NCBI RefSeq assembly: GCF_000208745.1
Contig: NC_030851.1
Span: forward strand, 8,940,328 to 9,004,327
Origin: Theobroma cacao
Taxonomy: Eukaryota > Streptophyta > Magnoliopsida > Malvales > Malvaceae
Length of the DNA: 64,000 nt
Reading direction: 5' to 3'
Part shown: one piece after another, positions 44,944 to 57,017 of the stretch
How the letters are laid out: every line of letters starts with the position of its first letter
Numbering within the stretch: the stretch's first letter is position 1
Notes under the pieces: model-generated
Databases searched by the model: none
The model's input: only the letters and a program-made list of their open reading frames with translations
Told to the model about the DNA's origin: nothing
Position numbers and translations under genes: made by a program

Positions 44944-47572
44944 GGAGGCCATTATATTTCTTTTGCTTTAACAGGTGAAAATTAGAAAGCGTTAAATAAA
45001 GGTTAAATGGCTACCTATAAGTGATCCGTTTCTTTTGCAAACCAAGCTACTGCGTGCTGACTAATCGAGTCTATTAAAATTTATGAAGGGATAAATTCAT
45101 ATAAACTAGCATTATGAAAATAAAATGTGAACTTTCTCTTTATAATTATTTCATGAGAAATATTTTTTAGCATTAATAAAAATTTAAACACTTACAGCAT
45201 CTTCCATCATATAAATCCTATACCACAAGGTAACGCTGATCAAAGCATGAAGGGTGCCAAAGAGAATGCTGGTATAATCATCGATGGACTATTATTCCTA
45301 GAAATCACCAAAAATTAAAATCATTAAACAAAAATGATTAGTATTGCATAAAAAAAGGACATATTTAAGAAAGGAAAAACAAAAACCAACCTAGAGTAAT
45401 AATCATCAATATGGTTGACCTTGTGAAGGTTACACATAGATCTACCTTTAGACTTGTTTTCTTTGTGAGTTGTCCTTTGAGTACTTTTACCTTCCAAGTC
45501 CAACACGTTGTCGTCTTCTTTGATAGCCTATAAACTTGGTCTCCAATGGTGAGCCACTAATGAGGTAGAGCCATTACTTGACTTGTTCAAGCGCTTTGCA
45601 TGGTGATGGTGGCAACTAGTGACGTGAATAAGAATAGCCTTATCCTTTTTTTTTACTAATGTGATGATGCAGACGTCGGGAGATAATAAGAACCTAACTC
45701 TAAGAAAAATTTCATTTGGGCAGTGTGGGGTTAAAAGGGAAAATGCAAAACCTTTTTTTGTGTATGGTTGGTTTAAAGGTGAAGCAAGGGAAAATGCAGG
45801 GTGATCTGTATATATATATATATAAAGAAAGAGAGAAAGGGAAGGGGGGGGGGGGAATGTAAAAGACTTGTGAATGTGAAGTTAATGATGTTGACGGGGA
45901 TTACTTGATTATAAAAGATAAAAGTGAATGAGTCAATTTTAGTTTTCCATTGTGAGAATGAGATCATCCTTATCTATTACTTGTACTTTCAATTTTACCA
46001 TTCCAAAACCAAAGTTCACTTGCAGTTTCTATACTTTGACTTCCATACATTCTTTCTTATCTATTGTTTCATTTCTTATATTATTCTTAATGTTGGTTTT
46101 TTTATCTTATAACATAGACATAAGGAAGAATATATTAAGATATTATAAAATTTGAATGTAATAAATTAAAATGAGGTAGATGAAAGTTGCTTTAAAACTA
46201 CTAACTAAAAAGAAAAAACAATTTTAAAATGCATGCACTGTTTGCAGTTTAATTTCCTCCCATAGCCGAAGAGCTTCATATAATCGTTTGTTAAGTTTAC
46301 CATCTCAAATTTTGGACAATATGAAGCAGTAAAGTTTTAAAGTTCAAGGCTTACGATTAGAGATTCTATAATTGAGAACTTCTTAAAGGTATAATAATTT
46401 ATTTATGTTATGTGGCTACTATTTTGGTTATCTTATGACAAACTAAGATATAGTGAAAATGTCATAGTGTTGCATTTTAAATTTATTTTCACTTATCATA
46501 TGATCAATCCATTAATTTGAGGTTAGAGCATTGACCTTATATATAGTTAAGTACATTACTTCTTGATTAATATAGGAATTTTATAGTTACAATGGTCTTG
46601 CAATTTGCCATGTTTAGATTAGAATAGATTAAATTAATTAGTAATTAAATATTGCATGTCTTGTGCTTGAATTTATTTAGCTTCACTTCATCGTACCAAC
46701 TAGTGAAATTATTTCATTAGCCAACATTTACTTGAAATAAAACAAAATGTTGGGTGGTTGATGGAGACTTAGAGAGTGAAGAAGGGAGACAAATCAATGT
46801 CAACACTATTCAGAATTCATTATTAATATACAAATAAAAAAATGTTAATAACATTAGGCAATGCACATTTGTAGGCAAAAAATTATTACTACTATTTTGC
46901 TAGGCAAACTGGCAAAGTGCTTTTTATAGTCAATGGTTGTCAATTGGATTAAAAATTAATAGTATTTCAAAGTATTCCCATGTTGATAGTAAGTACATAT
47001 TATCATTCAGATCATTGTTAACACTCAAGATAATATTTCACAAACACTTTTTGCTCCTTACTTTTACATTTAGAATCACACAATTAATAGATCATACATA
47101 CTAAACAATGAATTTCAATATTATTTGTGAGGTTTGGCAATGCATTTCATTGAAATACTACTCTTTTAGGAGCAAAAACATCTGATTATTCATTTTCATA
47201 TATGGCCTTTGTTGCTTCAGAAAGCATTCCATTCACATGGCAAACATAAAAATGTCCATAGCCAGTAAATCTAAAATATCCAAAACTGCTAAATTCCACT
47301 TCACTTGCTTTGTCAACTTTGATTTACTTACTATGCTGAATTATTTCCATTCTTCTAAAGTTGTGCTCATCCTTTTGACTGTGTTAGTCATTCTTGAATC
47401 GTATACGATATAGTATAGATGTTGTTGTCACTTGTCAGTGTCTTTGAAACTATACATTAGACTTGTTGAGGCCCTTGACTTGTAAAATATATTAATTAAA
47501 GAACTAACACAAATAGAGAAAATCTAAATAACAAGGAAATATTTATAGAGATGGCAATGGGTGCCTTATAAC
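44944..47572. other. AT-rich intergenic DNA with two exon-like minus-strand islands
   Basis: On the minus strand 45535-45400 (NVLDLEGKSTQRTTHKENKS to HIDDYYS) and about 45295-45197 (SSIDDYTSILFGTLHALISV to RIYMMEDA) read like adjacent exons with GT/AG-like borders. The family is not recognised and upstream stops occur, so they may be pseudogene debris. A (TA)n tract followed by GA-rich sequence and a G12 run lies at 45809-45855. No other feature is recognised. Confidence 0.3.
45809..45855. repeat. (TA)n, GA-rich and poly-G simple repeats
   Basis: About eight TA units, then GA-rich sequence, then an uninterrupted G run. Confidence 0.9.
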
Positions 47573-48684
47573 TGTTGGTCCCGTTAATATGTGCTAGAGG
47601 GGGGTGAATAACACAATTTGGCTCTTGACAAAGTGTGGAACTAATTTTCAGAACTCAAGAAAGTAAAAACAGAGTAGATAATGGACAACAATTTATAATG
47701 GTTCAGTCCAAGACCTACATCCACTACCTTTATTATCCAACCAAGGATTTTCCCAACGATTCACTAAAAATTCGGTGAAATTCACAAGCTTTCACCAAGC
47801 TTGTACAATGGCTTTTCGCAGGCTCAGCCAAAATCTTTACACTAGTTTTTCACGAGCTCAACTAAAACCCAAAGTGGTTTTCAAGGGCTCAACCATAACC
47901 TATAACATTCAAGCCTTCCCAAGCTTAAACAACCCCTTAGAGTAACTCTCTCACTCTAAGTATACAAGAAGAAGTGGTAAAAGAAAATACCTATGATCAC
48001 AAATTGATCTGATTGGTACAAGATGAGTGCTAAATACAATGACAAAGAGTAGACGTTTAAGTGCAAAAAAGTGCAGTGAAGCTTTTTTAGACGTTTAAGT
48101 GCAAAAAAGTGCAGTGAAGCTTTTTTGGTTTTTCTACTTTCTATAGCTCAAATCTCATTCAAAGCTTCTAAAAACTTGTTATTTATTGTTGGAAGACCCT
48201 TTTATACTTGGAGATGCAACTTTGATGGCAATTTGACAATTTATGATCGTTGGAAATAATTGAGAATGAGTTCTAGCCATTAATCTGTCTTGTAGTGTTC
48301 TTGTTCAAATTGCAAATAGAGAGCTCGTAGTCTACTAACTTGGTTGACTAAGTTGATTCTATTTCGATTTTGCAGATTCTGGCAGAGAGCACTTAGTCGA
48401 CTGACTTGGTTGACTAGGTTGGTTCTGTTTTTCAAACTCTTCAGCCCGCCATTTCTTCAATTTGAAGTTTGGTCAACCAATGTTCTTTCTTGTTAAACCA
48501 ACAAGCTTCCTCCTTGTTATTCAGTAACATCTTGTTGATTTTATCTTTCTTTTTCTTTCAAAAGTATTCTTTGAAGATTTAAGAAATTAATTTCATGTAT
48601 TAATTTTCAGCACACTTAAGTAAAGGAATTAAACACAAATAAATGGGAATGTTTTATTATCATCAAAAACTAATGGAGCCAACA
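47573..48684 (-). mobile_element. 3' LTR of the minus-strand Sirevirus-like copia element
   Basis: Plus-strand ends TGTTGGTCCC and GAGCCAACA give perfect TGTTGG...CCAACA termini. On the minus strand the LTR starts right after a purine tract (TCAAAAATGGGAAAAT), as expected for the polypurine tract. Length is 1112 bp. The candidate target duplication on the outer side is ATAAC (47568-47572); its partner must lie beyond the right edge of the window. It contains a perfect 38-bp tandem duplication. Confidence 0.8.
48051..48126. repeat. Perfect 38-bp tandem duplication in the copia LTR
   Basis: Units 48051-48088 and 48089-48126, both starting AGACGTTTAAGTGCAAAAAA, appear identical. They were either formed recently by slippage or created by assembly. 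Confidence 0.9.
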
Positions 48685-49446
48685 ATTTTCCCATTTTTGA
48701 TGATAACAAAACACTCCTTGATTAACAGCATAGTGTCATTTTAAATTCTTTTTAGTTTTCTGTAGGAATTGAGGATTGCTCCCCCTAAGTATAAGCTTCG
48801 CCTTAGTGTGTGCATATTTGCTTATTTTATTTTAACCAGTTTTATTCTCATCATATAGAAAATGATATTGTATATTTAGAGAATATATATGTGCAGCAAT
48901 ATAAAGTGATTTGAATCCATAGATTTTCAGCTGCAAGTTTTGACAGATTTTTATCTATGTTCCAGCAGCTGTCAACAGTCAAATGATTTCAGATTATGTC
49001 TACATCATCCACATTTCAATTGATATGCTTTATGCTTCATCTATAGCTCATTCTCATCAAACATTATATAATCATTATCTTATCAGCATGTAAATCCATA
49101 TCAGCATATTAGCAGTAGATTTTGTTTATGACAGTCAACATATCAAAACATCAGCATACTTCAGTTTACAGTAGTTAAATATCATAAACATATCAGCATT
49201 CATATCTCACATACATCCACATAAATAAGAAAATTAAAGCTAAGTGTTTAAGTGCCACCAAGGCACAAATATCAGTTGAATAAAAAGTATTTCAAAAATA
49301 CCCCCGAACTAGTCATACTTCCTATCTCCTATTTTTTTAATTTCATGCTCCCCTATTTCTACTTTCTTTCCTTTCCTAGGTTCTTAGTTCCTCTACCCTA
49401 GTGCCATACTACTCCCCCTTTTTGTCAACATCAAAGAATGGGGATT
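48685..49446 (-). other. 3' untranslated region of the Sirevirus-like copia element
   Basis: Non-coding sequence between the extra ORF and the purine tract, with many ATCAGCA-type words on the plus strand (49080-49200). No gene. Confidence 0.5.
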
Positions 49447-50334
49447 CTACTCATCGGATGAAGCAGAAGGAGAGAATTCAGTTCCATATAAAGAGTTAAG
49501 AGAAAATAAAGAGGGTTCTCGAAAATGAGATGACTTTCTAGGAGAGGAGTTTGGAGAATATCTTTCTGAAACATGAACTGTACTGTGAGGAAAAGAGGCT
49601 GAAACTGGTTTGGACTTCTTTGTCAATCTGAAATACTTTCTTCTTTTGAGAAAAATTGTCTTGGTTGTCATAGTCTTTCTTCCTTTGGTTGGTTATTTTG
49701 CCTCAGCTGGTGGTGCTGTGGTGGCTTCTGGTTTCCCTGTTTTTACCTTTGGTTTGGGGGTTGAAGCAGGTTTCTTTCCTTTTCTTACATTTACACCATC
49801 CTTCTGAGTTGCTATCTTGACAGTGTCTTTTTCAGCTTGTTCCTCTCTAACCATTTGATGAAAAATATTCATAATGGAAACTTCCTCTGAGTTCGGACAA
49901 AAGGCCTGCTATTTCTCAATTTCTACACTAGCTACTTCAGTTCCTTGTTTTGAGTCATTTTTGCTTTGAGTTTTAGGGGAGGGTGATTTGGCTAGCTGTT
50001 CAACTCCTTGTAGGGAGTCCTCAGTTTGCAGAACAGGATTGGTAGACTTATAGGTAGAGCCTTCTACTTTAGTGTCAGAACTTGCAGACTTCTCTGCTAG
50101 CTCTGCTAAACCTTTAGCACCTTGTTATGTAGGTGCGGTGTTGGATGTGGCAGAACTATCTGCAGCCACAGGTTTAGACCTCATGTTTTCCTTTTCCTTC
50201 AGCTTGTCTAACTCAGTGATCTTATCTTCCATTTTTTGTTTCTTCTTCTAACTTTCTATTTCAGTTTCTTCCTCTATTGGTCTTTTTCCTTTCTTCTTCT
50301 CTGATGCTTCTTTACTCTGAGATGTTCTAGCCAT
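49447..50334 (-). pseudogene. Extra ORF downstream of pol in the Sirevirus-like copia element
   Basis: A single minus-strand frame from MARTSQSKEASEKKKGKRP (50334) to NSLYGTEFSPSASSDE (stop at 49447) is interrupted by a few stop codons. The product is hydrophilic, rich in Lys, Glu, Ser and Pro, with basic blocks (KKKGKR, RKGKKP), and lacks a membrane segment. An additional ORF between pol and the 3' LTR is a known property of many Sireviruses, where it has been called env-like. Here there is no envelope feature, so that name would be unjustified. The position, 0.4 kb downstream of the RNase H end and on the same strand, supports membership of the element. Confidence 0.6.
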
Positions 50335-50730
50335 TTTAGTTCTAAAAATTTTTGAAGGTCTGAGTCAATTTTAGAGGTAACTAGGAAGGTTTAGGTTTTT
50401 GTTTTTAGAGCAACGGGTTGCAGAAAAGAGGGAAGAAGAGGTTGGCAGTAGTTATTTCTCAGAAGACTTCTCATATTCCTTTAAAAATCGCCTTACTTTT
50501 ATTTCTTTATATTTTCAAGTCTCCTTCTAAAATTTTGATTATTTACCTTTGGCAACTTTGCTCTATTCCTCTTTACACCCGGTAAATCAAAATTTTACCA
50601 TAATTTACTCTTTTTTTCGTTAAATTCACTGAGTCTTATTATTTAAGGATGTCAGGCCACTCTTAGTTGTCTAAGAATTTCTTAGTCGACTGAATGCATT
50701 CTATTTTCAATGTGAGAGTCAAAGATTTTC

Positions 50731-52532
50731 TTATAATTCCTTCACATTAATCATCCCCAAATTTCTTTTAATCTCACAAAATCTATCTTCACTCAATGGT
50801 TTGGTAAAAATGTTTGCTAATTGATGTAGAGTATTCACAAAGTCTATTTTAATGTCATTTTTCACTACATGGTCTCTAATAAAATGATGTTTAATTTCAA
50901 TGTGCTTAGTCTTAGAATGTTGCACCTGATTTTTTGATATATTGATTGCACTTGTGTTATCACAGTATATTGGTACATTATGCATGATTATTCCATAGTT
51001 TTTTAATTGTTGCTTGATCCAAAGGATTTGTGCACAGCAACTACGTAATGAAACATATTTAGCCTCTGCTGTAGATAGTGCTACTGAGTTTTGCTTCTTG
51101 CTGGACCAAGATACAAGCATCCTTCCTAAAAATTGGCATGTTTCACTAGTGCTTTTCCTATCAGTTCTGCTGCCAGCAAAGTCAGCATCTGGATATCCAA
51201 CTAAGTTAAGAGTTGAGTTTCTAGAGTACCATATTTCTAGTTCTTGAATGCCTATGAGGTATCTAAAGATTCTCTTAATAGCTGTTAGGTGTGATTCCTT
51301 AGGTTGTGACTGAAATCTAGCACATAGGCACACACAAAACTAAATATCTGGTCTACTAGCTGTTAAGTAAAGAAGTGAGCCGATCATACCTCTATAGAGC
51401 TTTTGATCTACATCTTTTTCTTTTTCATCTATGTCAAGTTTGGTAGATGTACTCATTGGTGTGGAAATTGATTTCAACTTTAGCATATCAAATTTCTTGA
51501 GCATATCATGATTATATCTTTCTTGATTGATGAAAATTTCTTCCTCACTTTGCTTAATTTAAAGACCATGAAGTACTTTCACTCTCCCATCATGCTCATC
51601 TCAAATTCACCCTGCATTTCCTTTGCAAAGTTCTTGCATAAAGTTTCATTGGTTGCACCAAATACAATATCATCTACATATATTTGCACAACAATTAAAT
51701 CATTTAGATATCTCTTAATGAATAATGTAGTATCGATGCTACCTCTATCATATCCTTTTTCAACTAGAAATTTTGAAAGCCTCTCATACCAAGCTCTAGG
51801 AGCTTGTTTCAATCCATACAATGCTTTGTGAAGCTTACAGACATGATTAGATTTTTCATAATCTTCAAACTAGGTGGTTGTTATACAAAAACTTCCTCTT
51901 GAATTAGTTTATTCAAGAATGCACTTTTTACATCCATTTAGTATAACTTAAAATTCATGAAGCATTCAAAAGCTAGCAACAACCTTATGGCTTCAATCCT
52001 AGCTACGGGAGCAAAGGTTTCATCAAAATCTATTCCTTCTTCTTGATTGTATCCTTTTGCTACCAACCTAGCTTTGTTTCTAACTACATTTCCTTGCTCA
52101 TCTACTTTATTTCTAAATACCCATTTAGTACCAACAATAGAATGATTTGAAGGTCTAGGTACCAATGACCATACATGATTTCTAGTGAATTGATCAAGTT
52201 CTTCTTGCATGGCTATTATCCAACTTTCCTCATTTCCAGCTTCTTCAAAGTTTTTAGGTTCAATTTGCGATATAAAAGTTGAAAACTCACAAATTTCTCT
52301 AGTTGCTTTCCTAGTTCTAACTCCTTGTGAAATGTCACCTATTATTTGGTTTTGTGGGTGATCTCTTACAAATCTCCAACTCCTTGGTAGATCATCATGC
52401 TGATTTTTTGCTATTTGCATATTTCCTAAAAATGGAGTTTCATTTTCTCTTCTAGATGAGCTTTTTTCATTATTTTTATTATTCTCTAAGCTCATTTCCT
52501 CCATTTGTTTTTTTAGATTTTTATATCATCAT
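50731..52532 (-). pseudogene. Sirevirus-like Ty1/copia pol (RT and RNase H), interrupted
   Basis: On the minus strand: the linker and RT start 52504-51938 ([54 protein letters not shown]), RT continuing 51821-51579 (YGLKQAPRAWYERLS, palm motif VQIYVDDIVFGATN), and RNase H 51333-50731 (DADFAGSRTDRKSTSETCQF, ALSTAEAKYVSL, YCDNTSAINISKN, ending LPLSE-type tail). Stops and frame changes lie near 51345, 51560 and 51870-51930. Upstream (higher coordinates) the frame is cut at 52532 by the LTR of a Ty3/gypsy element, so gag, protease and integrase should lie beyond the window. Non-functional. Confidence 0.9.
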
Positions 52533-53606
52533 TGTCGCAACGTGTGGGTCTGGGAACCCGTCCGCTAGACGCGGGCGAAAATAAAATATCTAGGAGTCGT
52601 CACCAATCTTTTTTATCTAGGTGTGATTGGCCACCTATTAACCCGATTCTAATCGATGAAGTCCTAAATTAATTATAGGTTCATCAAAAGAATGAGAACT
52701 GGTCCACGTTTTTTAGAGATGGGTTTGGGAGTGCGGTTACGCACGGAGAAGGGTTAGCACCTCCGTGGCTCCCATTCCGCGAACGGTACCATTTAATCTT
52801 AAGTTATCCTATTGTAGCCTACCTTGATTTTATTTCTATATTTTCTTAATCCTTACTTATTAATTAATGCTTTATTATGTTAGCTGATTGAATCTTTTAT
52901 TCGATTCACGGATGCACATAATGCGATCGTAGAATGATGTTATGATTTATTCAATTTTTAATAATGGGGGCGACAATTGTTTATTGGAAAACCATTCGTA
53001 GACCATCTCAACGCTTTGGTGAAGTCTTGAAGTTTTCCTCACCTAGGGAAATCTCGGGAAGAACTCGTCTCTACAAGCTCTTCGAGGAAATCTCATCATC
53101 GGAATTCCTGCCCTATTTACATGATAAATGTGGCATGTCGTGACAGTATAAAATGATGATATCTACATGAACGCGTCTATTAATTTAGTTAGTTGGTTAT
53201 TTATGCGATAATATGTATAATAATTGAAGGTAATTTATTACCTTGTTCATATATTTATTATTATTTATTATGTATATATTTTTTTAACGTATCTATTATT
53301 TTTTAACAATGATTATTTGAGTGAATGGGTGTTGGAGTATAGAGTTCGAATTTATCCCGACGCTTCGGTGAAAATCCATCTTGAACTCCACACCTAAGAA
53401 ATTCACCGAAAGAGGCAACTCTTTGCTCTTTTTAAATGGAATTCTATCATCGGATTACTCAAAATAATCATTTCATTTTTTTTATAATACTTGTATTTGT
53501 AGACACCTAAAACAAATGAATAAATAAATAATTTTAAATTATAATAAAATGAAACAAAATAATAAAAAATAAATTAAAAATAAAATTTAAAAAAAAAGGG
53601 ATGGCT
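52533..53606 (+). mobile_element. Truncated LTR of the Tat-type Ty3/gypsy element
   Basis: Begins TGTCGCAACGTGTGGGTCTG directly at the break in the copia pol frame, and the preceding 5 bp ATCAT (52528-52532) are the candidate target duplication. The following text (GGAGTCGTCACCAATCTTTT, GGTTAGCACCTCCG) is typical of LTRs of plant Tat elements, from memory. It stops at GGGATGGCTGGGCC (53593-53606), where integrase-coding sequence begins abruptly, so the LTR 3' part, primer-binding site and leader are missing. Confidence 0.7.
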
Positions 53607-54263
53607 GGGCCTACAGAAGCAGTTCTACCTGTTGAAGTAGAAATCCCATCATTGAGGGTGTTGATGGAAACAAAATTGGAAGATACTGAGTGGGTCCGTT
53701 TCTGTTACGAGCAATTGAATCTGATTGAGGAGAAAAGGCTTGCGGCTCTTTGTCATGGTCAGATGTACCAACGAAGGATGATGCGAGCATACGAGAAAAA
53801 AGTTCATCCTAAGCGGTTCCGAGAAGGAGAGTTGGTTCTCAAGAGAATACTCCCTAATCAAACTGATTTTCGGGGAAAGTGGATGCCGAATTGGGAAGGG
53901 CCATATGTGGTAAAGAAGGCTTTTTTAGGAGGAGCTTTGATTTTGGCTGACATGGATGGGGGAGATATGCCTAATCCGATAAATGCGGATGCGGTGAAGA
54001 AGTATTATGCCTAAAAAAAAAAAAGGGAAGGGGTTCATGTTGAAAACTCAAAAAGGGCAGCTCGTACCTAAAGGAGGAGGCTCAGGCTGAAAACCCAAAA
54101 AGGGCGGCTCGATGCCAAAAAGCAGGAAGTTGGAATGGAATTTGAAAATGTCAGCCTAAACGGGACATAAGGTTGAGGTAAAATACACCATGAATGGAGC
54201 TCCGTAATCTCACAAAATAGGGGAAGCTAGGGAGTCTGCAACCTACAGATTTGCTCAAAGCAT
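53607..54263 (+). repeat. Misplaced copy of the gypsy integrase end and 3' region
   Basis: This 657-bp piece repeats 62579-63242 with about 3-4% difference: the C-terminal end of integrase (coding to 54014) and the following non-coding GGGCAGCTCGTACC / GGGCGGCTCG region. In this copy the integrase end has no stop where the downstream copy has TGA (62795). It lies between the truncated LTR and ORF1, where the primer-binding site and leader are expected. Confidence 0.85.
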
Positions 54264-55240
54264 CAAATAAGGACAATTACTTTCCATATGGATAGTAAGT
54301 CACTTCGAATGCAAGGTCGATAAGTTCAGAAAGCCATTTCATCCTCAAACTGCCCCTATCAGAGAATTTTGTGAGAGTGAATGGCCAGAAAATAGGACTA
54401 AGGAGCAATGGATCTCTAGACTTTGGGAACTCATGAGTGTGGAAGTGACATGGAGAGCTCCGTGGATGCCGCATCACCCGGTCTTGTACAAATGCGGAAA
54501 TGAACCTTTGGTACCATTAATGGGGCCATGGGGAGCGATCAGTTACGCCCCAATTATGGTGAGAAGACAATTTGGGCAGAGTAGTTTGTGCCGCTGACAC
54601 ACAGACTTAATACTTTGGAGTTTGCTTATGGAGAGCCGGGTTTTCTAAAAAAGATTGAGGAGATTATGCAAGCTTGGAAGAAAACCAGCCGAGTTGATCA
54701 AGGGAGGTACACCGATGAAGTGACTACCGGATATCAGATATGGCATGACCAACGAGTTAAGGATGTGGTATATTCGAAAGAAGATGCACTACGTGGCCCA
54801 GTTGATCCAGAACCACGAGACGCTTTGCTCGAAAGTGAGTTGGCTCGAAAGAAATCCGAAGCTGAAAATTCCAGTTGGAAGCAACGGTATGAAGACCTCC
54901 AAAAAGAGTGTGAGAAAATGAAAAGAGAAGTAAGTGAACAAAGAAAGAAGGTCCGAGAATAGAAGGGAAGTATGAGAGCCTAAATGATAAGTTTTCTGCC
55001 ACGACCAGTGAACTTCAAAGGGAAATACAGGTGAGAGAAAATCAAGGCAATGAACTTCAAACGCACAATGATGGACTAAGAAGACAAGTGCGATTCCAAC
55101 AAGAGTCCATCCAATTACTAAGACAGGAGTATGAAGAGCTCGAAGGGGTCATGACAACTTATCAACAGGAATATGAACGCCTCAAGCAACAGAGCACCAG
55201 AATTCAAGAGTGGGGTAATCTTACAAATAAGTTTATATAG
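54264..55240 (+). pseudogene. ORF1 upstream of gag in the Tat element, broken
   Basis: Pieces of a protein like the DUF7745-type ORF that many plant Tat/Ogre elements carry before gag. There are fragments around 54300-54590 in shifting frames, then THRLNTLEFAYGEPGFLKKI (54597) and GRYTDEVTTGYQIWHDQRVK (54705), then a coiled coil (54820-55210) rich in Glu, Lys, Gln and Arg (for example QRYEDLQKECEKMKREVSEQ). Stops fall at 54960 and 55238. The role of this ORF in the element is unknown in the family. Confidence 0.6.
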
Positions 55241-55700
55241 AGAAACACGACCATATGGATTACTTGGTTTGGCAAATGAGGGAGGTGGCTTACAAGGCGA
55301 GAAGCATGGCTTGGAAGACGGACATATTAAGGAGCCAGATCTTTCCAATTGGAAAACAAAAGCAACAGTTGATCAAGCATTTAGATGAGGTGTATAGCCA
55401 TTATAATAAGATTGACGAATATTTCTAGATAGCTTCTGAGTTGTAATCAAAGACAAATATCTTATGCAATGGATAACTTTGTTGTTGGGTGTCATGTGAC
55501 GAATGCTTTTAGTACATAATCATTCATACATGCATAAATCATCATTTCATGATAATAAGTATTTTCATCTAAAAATAAAGATAATGGGTTCACTCATGCA
55601 TCGAATACGCATCTAATTTATGTTTATGATCAATAATAAGGTTCCAAAATAGCTCGACCACCTAAGCCAAGTGACCAACGTGTTCATAATACGCATCAAC
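55241..55700. other. Linker between ORF1 and gag
   Basis: AT-rich at 55440-55640, no intact frame. The short ORF at 55173-55388 is probably chance or frame-shifted ORF1 tail. Confidence 0.4.
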
Positions 55701-57017
55701 GAGCAAGGATCATGGAAGAAGAACAAAGAGAGCGAATGGACAGAATGAAAAAGCTCAGGAAGAAATGAGAGAACANGCAAAGATGATGGAATTGATGATG
55801 AGTTTCAGTAAAGGAAAAAGAGCGATCGAAGAGCCAGCTCTGTCAGAAAACCCACCAGCACAAGACAGTGGAAACCAAAGGGATGATCCATCCTATCCCC
55901 CAAGGTTCACTCCACCACATGCCCAAACCTCTCAAAGGGTCCACCCTCAAGTGATGCCATCCGTTTATTACAATGCACCACCCCCGCTGGGCCATCAACC
56001 GACTCATGGGCAATTTGGGTCATATTCTGGGATAAATCCTGCTGAATCAATACATGTCCCAGATTTAGATGATCCAAAAGAGCAAGAAAAACTAAGAAAG
56101 GACTCATCACAAACAAGAGAAAATGAAAAAGACCAAAAAAAGTTGATCTGTTGGAAGAACGTCTTCGTGCTATCGAAGGAGTTGATAGGTTTGGTACCAT
56201 GGACGCAACCGAGCTATGCTTAGTGCCGGATATATTGATCCCTGCCAAGTTCAAGGTTTCGAAATTTGAAAAATATGACGGAACAAAATGTCCCATGGCA
56301 CATATTACCATGTATTGTCGGAAGATGGCTGCATAGTTTCACGATGATAAATTATTGATCCATTTTTTCCAAGACAGCTTGACTGGGTCAGCTGCTCGGT
56401 GGTACGTATAGCTAGATCGAAATCGTATTAAGACTTGGAAAGACTTAGCAAGAGCCTTCATAGCCCAATACAAGCATGTGGCTGAATTAGCCCCTGATCG
56501 ATTGTCATTGCAGACTATGGAAAAGAAGCAAAGCGAGAACTTCAAAGAATATGCCCAAAGGTGGAGAGATATAGCAGCGCAAGTACAGCCACCTCTCACT
56601 GATAAAGAGATGACTGTGTTGTTCATAAACACACTCCGAGCTTCATTCTATGAGCGATTGATCGGTAATGCCACGAAAAACTTTACAGATTTGGTCTTAT
56701 CGAGAGAAATAATAGAATGAGCTATCAAAAGTGGAAAACTTGAAGGGCATGAAGTTACTAGCTCAAAGAAAGGGAATATGCCCAGGAAAAAAGAAGGGGA
56801 CGTGCAAGCAGTCGCTCACGACAGCCAACAAGCCCACAACTTTAACCCATATTACCCGTACACCCCATACCAACCCTTCTATCCGAACATAGGCAACATC
56901 ACACAAAACCCATATGTGTACCAACCTGCCCCGCAACTAACCTTTCAGACCAATGTTCTTCCACAAACTCCACCACCAAGACCGGTAACTTCAACCAATA
57001 ATCTTGGCCATGGTTAA
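55700..57017 (+). pseudogene. Ty3/gypsy gag, N-terminal and capsid region
   Basis: Starts around 55700 with a charged, coiled N-terminus (one N at 55776), then a Pro/Gln-rich part (55860-56040). After a frame change near 56150 comes the capsid-like region: LEERLRAIEGVDRFGTMDA, then PAKFKVSKFEKYDGTKCPMA, IHFFQDSLTGSAARWYV, FIAQYKHVAELAPDRLSLQ and QSENFKEYAQRWRDIAAQVQ, the classic retrotransposon gag signature. Stops at 56334, 56408, 56718 and 57015 interrupt it. Gag builds the particle that packages the element RNA. Confidence 0.85.

Noticed and set aside
49447..50334. Envelope gene in the copia element
   Set aside because: No signal peptide, transmembrane segment or envelope motif is visible.
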